A DNA stretch of 13,133 nucleotides, taken from NCBI GenBank assembly GCA_900549445.1, contig UROS01000055.1, positions 1 to 13,133 on the forward strand. Reading direction: 5' to 3'. The notes beneath the pieces were generated by a model. That model saw nothing but the letters and a program-made list of their open reading frames with translations, did not search any database and had not been told where the DNA came from. The DNA comes from an uncultured Porphyromonadaceae bacterium. GTDB lineage: Bacteria; Bacteroidota; Bacteroidia; Bacteroidales; Muribaculaceae. Within the stretch, counting starts at the first letter, position 1; every line of letters begins with the position of its first letter. Positions 1 through 5,858 of the stretch are shown here, piece after piece. The translations under genes and the position numbers were made by a program.

Positions 1-102
1 GTCCAACACAAAATCAACCGCAGACCACGCAAGAAACTCAATTTTTCCTCTCCCAAATGTGTATTCTTCCGACAAATCTATAATTTTGCACTTGCCAATT
101 GA
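1..102 (+). CDS. C-terminal fragment of an IS30-family transposase (5' end outside the window)
   Basis: The reading frame is open from the first base and stops with TGA at 100-102, giving 33 residues. It contains INRRPRKKLNFSSPK followed by a short hydrophobic tail ending FALAN. The pattern 'N-x-R-P-R-K-x-L-x-(F/W)-x-(T/S)-P' is the hallmark of the DDE integrase C-terminus of IS30-like transposases, which are common in Bacteroidetes. Only the end is visible, so it cannot be said whether the element is intact. The right terminal inverted repeat should lie within some tens of bases after the stop, but it cannot be placed without the left end. The assignment rests on this one motif and would be settled by the adjoining upstream sequence. 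Confidence 0.7.
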   Translation, partial: VQHKINRRPRKKLNFSSPKCVFFRQIYNFALAN

Positions 103-380
103 GAGTAGGTATGTTCTGCATGGCGTCTGTCATATCGGAATTTTTGAAAAACGTTTTGATATCCGAGAGAAATGGCGTAATTTTGTGAATCGACATGGTC
201 TTGAGTTAGTTTTTTGGTGGTACTTAAAATTACTCAATTTCTGCCAATTAGGCAAGAAACCATGTCGTTTTTTTTATGCTCGTATCTCTGAAATTACATA
301 CTTGCGAAACTTAAATTATGTAATAATACTCAAAATTCCGCCTCAACTCTCATTCAGGTTGGAGAAAGAGACGTTTACAC
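103..380. other. AT-rich stretch without a recognisable gene
   Basis: Between the transposase stop and the terminator of the leftward cluster I see no convincing gene. A 109-residue plus-strand frame (59-388) has no recognisable motif, starts inside the transposase fragment and is probably chance. The stretch should contain the right end of the IS30-type element and its insertion junction. Poly-T and poly-A runs are frequent. Confidence 0.5.
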
Positions 381-414
381 AAAAATAAAGAAGAGCGGCC
401 TTGCGACTGCTCTT
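381..414 (-). terminator. Rho-independent terminator of the leftward HTH/toxin cluster
   Basis: Read on the minus strand, AAGAGC (414-409) pairs with GCTCTT (396-391). Inside this the loop can fold further: after one A/C mismatch, GTC pairs with GGC around a GCAA tetraloop of the stable GNRA class. The hairpin is followed on the minus strand by the T-rich tail CTTTATTTTT (390-381). It lies about 105 bases beyond the stop of the last HTH gene, with no gene between, so it probably ends that transcript. Confidence 0.7.
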
Positions 415-519
415 TCCAACAGGGCAAAACCGATCCTTAAAATCGTTGCTCCCGCAAGCGAAGTATTTCCTGAATGGGGAAACTACCCTTTATTACTATC
501 ATTGGTTCGCCATAATTTG

Positions 520-831
520 TTATGCCATGGCAAAACAGGATATGCCGAGCTTATCTTCGATATGGGCTACACTCTTGAAGCTGAGGTTTTCGGTGCCAGA
601 AAGGAGTTTGCTCACATATTGCGGGCTTACACCGAGGCGAGCGGCGAGGTCGGCTCTTTTGAGACCGTTGTCCTGCATATAGCCTATAAGGGTTACGGCA
701 AGCTGACGCGACCAGCGGAGCCAACCTGCATTTTCCTTTCGCCATGCGGCTTCTTCTGCAAACCGCGAAGGAGTCTCACTCTGATGTTCCTTCAAAAATT
801 TAATTGCCCTGCTTACCATAATATTATTCAT
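520..831 (-). CDS. Small XRE/Cro-type HTH protein, second HTH gene of a toxin-antitoxin-like cluster
   Basis: This is a 103-residue protein. Residues about 46-100 form a helix-turn-helix domain: GLKRADLAARLGVSPQYVSK fits helices 2-3, and LSGTENLSFKSVAHIEDKLG fits the following helices. Residues 1-45 are a separate basic and amphipathic segment containing FLKEHQSETPSRFAEEAAWR. That layout resembles antitoxin-like XRE proteins that carry a partner-binding extension before the DNA-binding part. It starts 8 bases after the preceding HTH gene on the same strand and is probably co-transcribed. An alternative start at codon 5 (Met) is possible, since neither start has a strong Shine-Dalgarno sequence, as is usual in Bacteroidetes. 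The role may be antitoxin, co-repressor or cluster regulator. The HTH fold is clear, but the exact function is inference. Confidence 0.8.
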   Translation of the reverse strand: MNNIMVSRAIKFLKEHQSETPSRFAEEAAWRKENAGWLRWSRQLAVTLIGYMQDNGLKRADLAARLGVSPQYVSKLLSGTENLSFKSVAHIEDKLGISCFAMA

Positions 832-839
832 AGCCGATT

Positions 840-1106
840 TTAACCGACCGTAATAATCGGCTGTCCGAAGAAGGATGAAAGCATTGCGAGAGTCGATATA
901 GTGAAATTGTGTTCGCCACTAAGCCAACGTGTTATCTCGTTGGGTCGTTTACCAAGGGCTTCGGCAAACTGTTTTTTATTCAAACCCTTTTCATGCATAA
1001 GCGCGTCCAGTCTGTTAGAGATAGCAAAAGAAAGTCTGGCTTCCTCACGCTTCTCCTGAGGTACCTCATTGAATATTTCCTGTAAAGAAATGTTGGCGGT
1101 TCTCAT
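840..1106 (-). CDS. XRE/HigA-type HTH protein, likely antitoxin
   Basis: This is an 88-residue protein. Residues about 30-83 form an HTH_3-type domain, with LNKKQFAEALGKRPNEITRW as the helix 2-turn-helix 3 core, then LSGEHNFTISTLAMLSSFFG. The first 28 residues are polar. Its ATG overlaps the stop of the upstream gene as ATGA (1106-1103), so the two are probably translationally coupled. An antitoxin-sized HTH protein directly after a HigB/RelE-like protein is the 'toxin first' order typical of higBA modules. It would be expected to bind the toxin and repress the shared promoter through the palindromes near 1578-1634. The antitoxin role is inferred from context; the HTH domain is visible. Confidence 0.8.
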   Translation of the reverse strand: MRTANISLQEIFNEVPQEKREEARLSFAISNRLDALMHEKGLNKKQFAEALGKRPNEITRWLSGEHNFTISTLAMLSSFFGQPIITVG

Positions 1107-1573
1107 AAGTCAAAGGTTTTATCGGTTATAATTTCTTTTTCTGTAATTTCCACATTGCCTGAACGCACTTCCTGTTTGAGCAGACGCTCGAATTTCTGCA
1201 AGTCCATTACATACCCCTGCAATGTGTCGTTTTCTTCGTATGTCCGGCAGTTCTTCACGTCGCCGTTGCCGAGAACGAGAATTTTGTCGGTAAGCCGCAG
1301 ACAATATAAACGAAGTTTGGATTTCAGGACCGGCAACGCAACGACTGAGTCGTTCATATTGCCCTCTCTGCGGAAGTACCGCTCCAGTGCACCGTTGGAG
1401 AGAATCTGCTCAACGAATCTCATTATTGCCTGAAAGTCAGGATTCAGCACGGCATCCTGTCTGAATTTGGAAACGAATTTTTCAAATTCGCTCATATCAT
1501 CAGACAGAAACTGAATAGTGTACACCGTGCAGCTGTCGCTGCTGTTGACTAATAGGAGTTCCTCTTCGCTCAT
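1103..1573 (-). CDS. Putative RelE/HigB-like toxin, first gene of the cluster
   Basis: This is a 156-residue protein. The central part (about 58-110) has NGALERYFRREGNMNDSVVA, then LKSKLRLYCLRLTDKILVLG, then NGDVKNCRTYEEN. This looks like the beta-sheet core of RelE/HigB-superfamily mRNA interferases: a short helix, then a strand carrying 'LR-x-YC-x-R', then a hydrophobic strand and basic residues. The N-terminal 55 residues are mainly helical (FEKFVSKFRQD, FQAIMRFVEQIL). The C-terminus (120-156) is helical and charged. It is longer than a typical RelE (about 90-120 aa). Being first in the row, overlapping the HTH gene by 4 bases and lying under a palindrome-rich promoter all fit a type II toxin. 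Catalytic residues of this family are poorly conserved, so activity cannot be judged from sequence alone. It could instead be an inactive relative or a regulator. Confidence 0.6.
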   Translation of the reverse strand: MSEEELLLVNSSDSCTVYTIQFLSDDMSEFEKFVSKFRQDAVLNPDFQAIMRFVEQILSNGALERYFRREGNMNDSVVALPVLKSKLRLYCLRLTDKILVLGNGDVKNCRTYEENDTLQGYVMDLQKFERLLKQEVRSGNVEITEKEIITDKTFDL

Positions 1574-1577
1574 AATT

Positions 1578-1634
1578 CTTTGCGTTTGAAATTACAACGC
1601 AAAGTTACAAAAAACGTTTTACACAAATGTAAAA
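1578..1634 (-). promoter_or_regulatory. Promoter and palindromic operator region of the toxin/HTH cluster
   Basis: On the minus strand a Bacteroidetes -7 element TAACTTTG lies at 1607-1600. A TTTG lies 16 bp further upstream (1627-1624), a somewhat short spacing. Three palindromes sit here. The first is CTTTGCGTT (1578-1586) with AACGCAAAG (1596-1604), a perfect 9-bp inverted repeat with a 9-base spacer that overlaps the -7 element and the expected transcription start. The second is AAAACGTTTT (1611-1620), fully self-complementary. The third is TTTTACA (1617-1623) with TGTAAAA (1628-1634), a 7-bp repeat whose 4-base centre is the putative -33 TTTG. This arrangement suits autorepression by the HTH proteins encoded downstream. 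Confidence 0.6.
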
Positions 1635-1648
1635 ATCAGAGATTATTT

Positions 1649-1903
1649 TTACGTCATACTCGACACGGCATCCGTCAAAACGTTCAGCTGCTTACCAACC
1701 CGGTATCGGGGCTGATTGAATGCTGCGCAGAGAAGCATGAACAAGTCGCGGATTTCGAGCATGGAATAGCGTTCCACCGCGCTGCTTCCTACTTCATGAA
1801 GTCCGGTGGCGTACATATTTACCTGCACTTTATTGGCGATGTCTATATGGGTCTTGCGACAGAGTTTGCTACTCCCTACCGAATGCAGTGGTACTCGGTT
1901 CAT
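1649..1903 (-). CDS. Small hypothetical protein overlapping the 3' end of the Crp/Fnr gene
   Basis: This 84-codon frame begins inside the last 12 codons of the Crp/Fnr-type gene, in another frame, and ends before the toxin cluster promoter. I do not recognise it. The part from about residue 28 on (MYATGLHEVGSSAVERYSML, then EIRDLFMLLCAAFNQP) looks protein-like, with an amphipathic, hydrophobic helix at 48-63. The first 25 residues look less so. A second Met at residue 30 follows a GCAGG stretch by a few bases and may be the true start, giving 55 residues. It runs in the same direction as the regulator and could be translated from the same message. It could also be a decayed fragment of a larger gene, or chance, because the opposite strand is open here too. 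Confidence 0.4.
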   Translation of the reverse strand: MNRVPLHSVGSSKLCRKTHIDIANKVQVNMYATGLHEVGSSAVERYSMLEIRDLFMLLCAAFNQPRYRVGKQLNVLTDAVSSMT

Positions 1904-2495
1904 TTTTTGCCAGTTCCCGTCTGATACGGCTGAGATGATTGGGAGTAATCAACAGAAAGGAGGACAAATCTTTCAAAGTGACCGTCTCAACAATTTGGGG
2001 ATATTGTTCACACAATGCCACATAACGCTGACGTGGCGACTTACGGTATAGATCCAGCAACCGCATAAGAACCATATTGAAAAGCGATTTGTACTCGTCG
2101 AGCAGCGATGGTGAAAGATATTCCTTGAAAGTCTTTAACGGTACTCGCAGTATTTCGCAATCAGTCCCGGCAATCACTGACATCCTGGAGGGTTCTTCGT
2201 GTAATGATGAATGAAAATCGGTGATGAACTGACCCGGAAAGGCGAAATTTACCACTGCCTCATCTCCCGAATCATTAAGGGTAGTCAGTTTGAAATAGCC
2301 CGACACCACAAGAGCAGCATAACGTGCGATTGTTCCTTGCTGGACAAATCGCTCGCCTTTCTTATAACAGCACGTCGTTCCCTTCTCCCGGCAAAAATCA
2401 GTTGCTGCCGTAAGATCCAGAAAGTCGATATATGAGTTGAACTGCAATGACATAGAAAGAGAATCAGAATATTGCGTAACGTTAAATTCAAACAT
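1869..2495 (-). CDS. Crp/Fnr-family transcriptional regulator
   Basis: This is a 208-residue protein. Residues about 40-125 form a cyclic-nucleotide-binding-type beta-roll: YKKGERFVQQGTIARYAALV, then SGYFKLTTLNDSGDEAVVNF, then FPGQFITDFHS. Residues about 130-155 form the long dimer helix. Residues about 160-197 hold a winged HTH whose recognition part is LLITPNHLSRIRREL. The beta-roll has an F-P-G-Q-F turn but lacks the classical cAMP-contacting RSA signature, so its ligand is unknown, as for most Bacteroidetes members. Length is normal for the family. The Met at residue 15 is an alternative start, and the cNMP domain is unaffected either way. A candidate promoter lies about 170 bases upstream on the minus strand. 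The target is unknown; neighbours on both sides are candidates. Confidence 0.9.
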   Translation of the reverse strand: MFEFNVTQYSDSLSMSLQFNSYIDFLDLTAATDFCREKGTTCCYKKGERFVQQGTIARYAALVVSGYFKLTTLNDSGDEAVVNFAFPGQFITDFHSSLHEEPSRMSVIAGTDCEILRVPLKTFKEYLSPSLLDEYKSLFNMVLMRLLDLYRKSPRQRYVALCEQYPQIVETVTLKDLSSFLLITPNHLSRIRRELAKNEPSTTAFGRE

Positions 2496-2516
2496 TATCC
2501 AAGACGCAGCGTTATC

Positions 2517-2615
2517 TTACAATTTATATGTCAGCATCAGATGATGGTCATTATCCCATTCAAAACCATGTTTGAAATTCTCCTTTATTGAAGATATAAT
2601 CTTAATATTCAGCAT
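2517..2615 (-). pseudogene. Short ORF resembling the end of an outer-membrane barrel protein, possible gene remnant
   Basis: On the minus strand ATG at 2615-2613 opens a 32-codon frame ending in TAA at 2517-2519, 21 bases before the Crp/Fnr start. The peptide contains SIKENFKHGFEWDNDHHLML and ends in LTYKL. The alternation of polar and hydrophobic residues up to an aromatic-x-hydrophobic terminus resembles the last strands of a Bacteroidetes outer-membrane beta-barrel. The same frame is open again above one in-frame stop (peptide FANFVNPVSLLSMAI). That would fit a degraded longer gene. It could also be a leader peptide of the regulator, or chance. Confidence 0.3.
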
Positions 2616-2668
2616 TATCGAGAGTTCATTAAATTATATTGCCATACTCAGCAAGCTGACAGGATTCA

Positions 2669-2701
2669 CAAAATTAGCAAAAATAATTTGTTATTAAACA
2701 A
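2669..2701 (-). promoter_or_regulatory. Candidate promoter for the Crp/Fnr regulator
   Basis: On the minus strand TAATTTTG (2676-2669) matches the Bacteroidetes -7 element TAnnTTTG. TTG (2701-2699) lies 22 bp upstream of it, slightly long for the -33 element. Transcription would start near 2662 and pass through the 32-codon ORF before reaching the regulator. Confidence 0.45.
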
Positions 2702-2816
2702 CCTCTGAATCTTAACACAGGTCGATACCGGACATTCTATGAGTCCCCGGCCTTTCGTCATAAAATTTAACAAAAAAGAAAAAGGGCGTTAAAATCCATT
2801 TTATTGTGTCATTTTG

Positions 2817-2848
2817 TTGTGTAATATAATATGATTTTATTAATTTTG
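2817..2848 (+). promoter_or_regulatory. Promoter of the C10 protease/fimbrillin unit
   Basis: TTG (2817-2819) and TAATTTTG (2841-2848) are separated by 21 bp, a good fit to the Bacteroidetes -33/-7 promoter. The start of transcription would be near 2854, leaving a 5' leader of about 120 bases before the protease ATG. Confidence 0.65.
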
Positions 2849-2887
2849 CATTTGCATTATGCCGAAAGGTGATAATTAATACAGCGT

Positions 2888-2924
2888 GAGGCGGATTTTC
2901 CGCCACCTATATTAATAAAGCCTC
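2888..2924 (+). other. Hairpins in the 5' leader of the protease mRNA
   Basis: GGCGGA (2890-2895) and TCCGCC (2899-2904) form a perfect 6-bp stem with a 3-base loop. GAGGC (2888-2892) can instead pair with GCCTC (2920-2924), which would exclude the first hairpin. AGGTG (2867-2871) can pair with CACCT (2904-2908). The folds are short, and a regulatory role is only a possibility. Confidence 0.35.
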
Positions 2925-2977
2925 GCCCGTAAGCCAATTCAAGAAATCACAAATAAGAATACAGTAGTTTTCAAAAC

Positions 2978-4612
2978 ATGAAGCAAACAGTTTTAGCCAT
3001 TATGCTGGCAGCCGGTATAGCCGGCGCCTCGGCAGCTCCTGTAAGCCGGGAGCGCGCCGCAACTACGGCCACAGACTTTGCCAGAACTTTCGCCGGACAG
3101 ACCGTTGCGGTGAAAAACGTTCTCTCCGTCAAAGACTCCTATTACGTAGTCAACCTCAAACCGCAGGGCTGGGTAATAGTAGCCGCCGACGACAACACCG
3201 AGCCTATCATAGGTAAATCCGACACCGGATACCTCGACCCCTCCACAATGAACAGCGACGCTGCTTTCTTCATGGGTGAGGTTTCGAAAAACGTCAGGCT
3301 CAAAGCTGCCACCGGACGCCCGCTCACTCATATGTGGAACAACGTGGCCGACCGCTATGCCTCGCGTGCCGACGACGGCACCGTCGCTCCCCTTATCAAG
3401 GTGAACATGAACCAGACTTCTCCTTTCAACAAATATTGCCCCGGTTCAGGCGCCAACAAGGCCATCGTAGGTTGCGTGGCAGTGGCTATGGCTCAGGCTA
3501 TGAGCGTGCAGCAGTGGCCCGACCGCCCCGTCGGTCAGAAGAGCTATGCCTCCGCGAACTACGGCAACATCTCCGTTGACTTCGACTCGGAAAAGCCTTA
3601 CGACTGGGCAAACCTCGCGGCAAACCGTTACGACGAGGCCGCCCGTCTGCTCTACCACGCAGGCGTCTCGGTTGAAATGGGCTACGGTCCCGAAGCCTCA
3701 GGCGTGCTCACCTCGCGCATGGGTCTCGTTGTCACCGCACTGAAAACATACTTCAGCTACGGTTCCGACGTAAAGATCACCCTCATGAACTCGATCTCCG
3801 GCTCCACCGACCAGAAATACGAAACCTGGGAGCGCATGATCTACAACGAACTCTCCGCCGGCCGCGCCGTTGTTTACAACGCCATCTCCCGCGGAAGCAC
3901 CGCAACCCATGCCGGCCACAGCTTCAACATCGACGGATACTCAGGCAACAAGCTCTACCACGTGAACTGGGGATGGGGCGGCAACTCCAACGGCGACTTC
4001 CGTCTCAACGCCCTCAACATGGACGACTACCAGTATAACTACGACCAGTCCATAATCACCGGCATTGGCTCGCCCGAACGTGTGCTCCGCTCAATCGAGC
4101 TCAACTACACCACCATCGACGAAAATCTTCCCGCCGGAACCGTAGTCGGCCTCATCACCGTCAACGGCGAAGCCCCCAAGAGCGACTACACTCTCGACGT
4201 GCGCGGCGCCTACGCCGGCACCGGATTCCCCCGTGTGCCCTTCGAAGTGAAGGGCGACCGCCTCGTAACAACCGAGACTCTTTCCTCCTCCAAGGGAAAT
4301 TACTCGATTGAAATCGTGGCAACCGCCGGCAACGACCGCCTCACCGCCGGATTCGAAATCGACGTGGTGAAAGCCCGCACCGTAGCCGAGGCCACCTCGC
4401 TGAAATTCGACCGCACTACCGGCGAATTTACCGTTACCTGCAAGCACGGAGCCACCATCACCGTCAGCAACGCCGAAGGCACCGCTGTATTCACCGAATC
4501 GTTCGACCCCGTTCCCGTGAAGACCTTCAACCGCTCGCTGCTTTCAAAAGGCACCAACCGGATTGTTCTCCGCGCCGGCTCCGACGAGAAGACCATCGAG
4601 ATTAAAAACTGA
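2978..4612 (+). CDS. Secreted C10-family (streptopain/SpeB-like) cysteine protease with propeptide
   Basis: This is a 544-residue protein. Residues 1-19 are a signal peptide (MKQTVLAIML, cleavage after ASA). Residues about 20-125 match the Spi-type inhibitory propeptide, including YYVVNLKPQGWVIVAADDNT and PIIGKSDTGYL. The catalytic domain spans about 130-365. The nucleophile is Cys166 in VGCVAVAMAQAM, the catalytic His is His314 in HAGHSFNIDGY, and the Asn/Trp motif is VNWGWGGNSNGDF (328-340). All expected C10 motifs are present, so an active enzyme is likely. Residues about 366-544 form two beta-rich segments. The last (about 470-544) ends TIEIKN and vaguely resembles a C-terminal sorting domain, but I cannot assign it to the type IX system. 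Family members are secreted zymogens that cleave their own propeptide. A fimbrillin-like gene follows 29 bases later, probably in the same transcript. Confidence 0.93.
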   Translation: MKQTVLAIMLAAGIAGASAAPVSRERAATTATDFARTFAGQTVAVKNVLSVKDSYYVVNLKPQGWVIVAADDNTEPIIGKSDTGYLDPSTMNSDAAFFMGEVSKNVRLKAATGRPLTHMWNNVADRYASRADDGTVAPLIKVNMNQTSPFNKYCPGSGANKAIVGCVAVAMAQAMSVQQWPDRPVGQKSYASANYGNISVDFDSEKPYDWANLAANRYDEAARLLYHAGVSVEMGYGPEASGVLTSRMGLVVTALKTYFSYGSDVKITLMNSISGSTDQKYETWERMIYNELSAGRAVVYNAISRGSTATHAGHSFNIDGYSGNKLYHVNWGWGGNSNGDFRLNALNMDDYQYNYDQSIITGIGSPERVLRSIELNYTTIDENLPAGTVVGLITVNGEAPKSDYTLDVRGAYAGTGFPRVPFEVKGDRLVTTETLSSSKGNYSIEIVATAGNDRLTAGFEIDVVKARTVAEATSLKFDRTTGEFTVTCKHGATITVSNAEGTAVFTESFDPVPVKTFNRSLLSKGTNRIVLRAGSDEKTIEIKN

Positions 4613-4641
4613 TTACGGAACCGTTCAAGCAAGATAAAAAG

Positions 4642-5775
4642 ATGAAATTATATAGCAAAATCTCATTATACACGTTAGGCATCGCCGTGGCACTTTCAGC
4701 CACTTCCTGCGGAAGCGACAGCAAAGGCGGATCAGACGGCCCCGCCAACACCGGAACCAAGATCTCTATTCAGACCGAGGTCGTTACGAAAACTCCGGCC
4801 CAGACAGACTTCAGCCAGGGTCAGAAAATGAATGTCTACGTCAAGAAAAACGCAACAGCTCAGGGCGACGACTATCTGACAGGCGTTTCCGCCACCTCCA
4901 ACGGCGGAGGCCAGTGGACTCTCTCACCCGAGATCTACCTCAACGAGACCCAGAAAAATCTCTTCTTCTTCTGCGCGTATCCCTACGTGGAAGGTGCAAC
5001 CAACGTGCTCGCTTATCCCGTTGACCTCTCGCTCCAGCAAGACGTGATGTATTCGGGCGACTACGTTCCCGTGTCGCTCACATCGACCGTTGCGAAAATC
5101 CGCATGAAGCACGCCCTCTCCATGGCGAGCCTCATCATCGATGCCTCCAACTACTCCGGTGCCGGCGTGATGACCTCGCTCGGAATCAGCGGCTCATCGA
5201 TCTACACCAAAGGCACAATGGACGTGTCGAAAGGCAAAATCAAAACCACCGACGCTGACAAAGGCGTAGTGTCCAAAGACATGAGTTTCGACATCAAAGG
5301 CAACGGCTCTGCCAACCTCTGGGTGATTCCTTTCTCAACCAAGACTTCCGACGCCGCATTCAATATCACCATCGACGGCAAAAACTACATTGTCGACGTG
5401 CCCGAAGTTGAGATGAACACCGGCTTCCAGTACGTGTTCCACCTTATCCTTACCGCCAACGGTCTGGTTATCCGCCCCGATGCCATCGAGGAAATCTCGC
5501 TCAACCTTGAAGGCGACGTCTCCGACAAAGCAGAGGGCTACGGCTCGATTCTCTTCACCACCACTGCCACAGAATTCGCATTCCCCATCTTCTCGGGCGA
5601 AAACGTATTCGGCAACGTGGTCTGCGGCGGCACAAGCGTCAACTACTCGCTCGACGGTTCCATGACCCTCTCCGGAAGCGGATCCAAAACCGTCAACGTA
5701 GAATCGTGGAACTCCACCGGATTTGAAATCAGCAATATGAAAGACATCCAGTCTATCGACATCTCCAATTACTGA
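4642..5775 (+). CDS. Fimbrillin-like (Mfa1/FimA-type) surface lipoprotein
   Basis: This is a 377-residue protein with a lipoprotein signal: a hydrophobic stretch, then LSATSC, with Cys23 as the lipidated residue, followed by GSDSKGGSDG. The body follows the fimbrillin-like (Mfa_like_1) pattern. There is an early strand QTDFSQGQKMNVYV, then WTLSPEIYL, then FFFCAYPYVEGATN. Next comes a 'vdlslQQD..YSGDYV' block near 128-142, then KIRMKHALSMASLII, the conserved His-Ala segment. The C-terminal part (about 300-377) is a further beta-rich domain ending IQSIDISNY. Such proteins are exported via the Lol route and form the shafts or tips of type V pili; many are orphan surface adhesins. No other pilus gene is seen. 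It lies 29 bases after the C10 protease and before a strong terminator, so the two probably form a bicistronic operon. Confidence 0.85.
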   Translation: MKLYSKISLYTLGIAVALSATSCGSDSKGGSDGPANTGTKISIQTEVVTKTPAQTDFSQGQKMNVYVKKNATAQGDDYLTGVSATSNGGGQWTLSPEIYLNETQKNLFFFCAYPYVEGATNVLAYPVDLSLQQDVMYSGDYVPVSLTSTVAKIRMKHALSMASLIIDASNYSGAGVMTSLGISGSSIYTKGTMDVSKGKIKTTDADKGVVSKDMSFDIKGNGSANLWVIPFSTKTSDAAFNITIDGKNYIVDVPEVEMNTGFQYVFHLILTANGLVIRPDAIEEISLNLEGDVSDKAEGYGSILFTTTATEFAFPIFSGENVFGNVVCGGTSVNYSLDGSMTLSGSGSKTVNVESWNSTGFEISNMKDIQSIDISNY

Positions 5776-5800
5776 TACAAAACTATCTGACACCCCAATA

Positions 5801-5842
5801 ATAAAACGCCGGTGAACTGCTCAACGCACACCGGCGTTTTAT
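5801..5842. terminator. Strong intrinsic terminator after the protease/fimbrillin unit
   Basis: ATAAAACGCCGGTG (5801-5814) pairs perfectly with CACCGGCGTTTTAT (5829-5842), a 14-bp stem with a 14-base loop. The GC core is flanked by an A-run on the left and a T-run on the right, so it can work in both directions. It lies 25 bases after the fimbrillin stop and only 16 bases before the next gene's ATG. Confidence 0.9.
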
Positions 5843-5858
5843 CTTTAAACGATCTACA

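Larger units (their letters stand above)
2496..2977. other. Long AT-rich divergent intergenic region between the Crp/Fnr regulator and the C10 protease
   Basis: About 480 bases separate the divergent regulator and protease genes. Apart from a 32-codon minus-strand ORF and one candidate promoter in each direction (listed separately), I see no gene. Around 2733-2755 CCGGAC and GTCCCCGG can form a bulged hairpin without a T-run. The change from AT-rich to GC-rich sequence takes place near the right end of this region, at about 2950. Confidence 0.6.

Noticed and set aside
59..388. 109-codon plus-strand frame after the transposase fragment
   Set aside because: It has no recognisable motif, starts inside the transposase frame, lies in AT-rich sequence and ends in the terminator region; probably chance.
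292..843. Long plus-strand open stretch including the 502-843 frame opposite the 103-aa HTH gene
   Set aside because: It lies opposite a clear HTH gene and its terminator. The translation has no domain-like pattern, and no start exists before 502.
1580..1924. 114-codon plus-strand frame opposite the 84-codon ORF and the regulator end
   Set aside because: It begins inside the palindromic promoter region, is Cys/His-rich without any motif spacing, and runs into the 3' end of the Crp/Fnr gene on the other strand.
2733..2755. Bulged CCGGAC / GTCCCCGG hairpin between the divergent genes
   Set aside because: It has no T-run on either strand and no gene ending nearby, so I do not call it a terminator.
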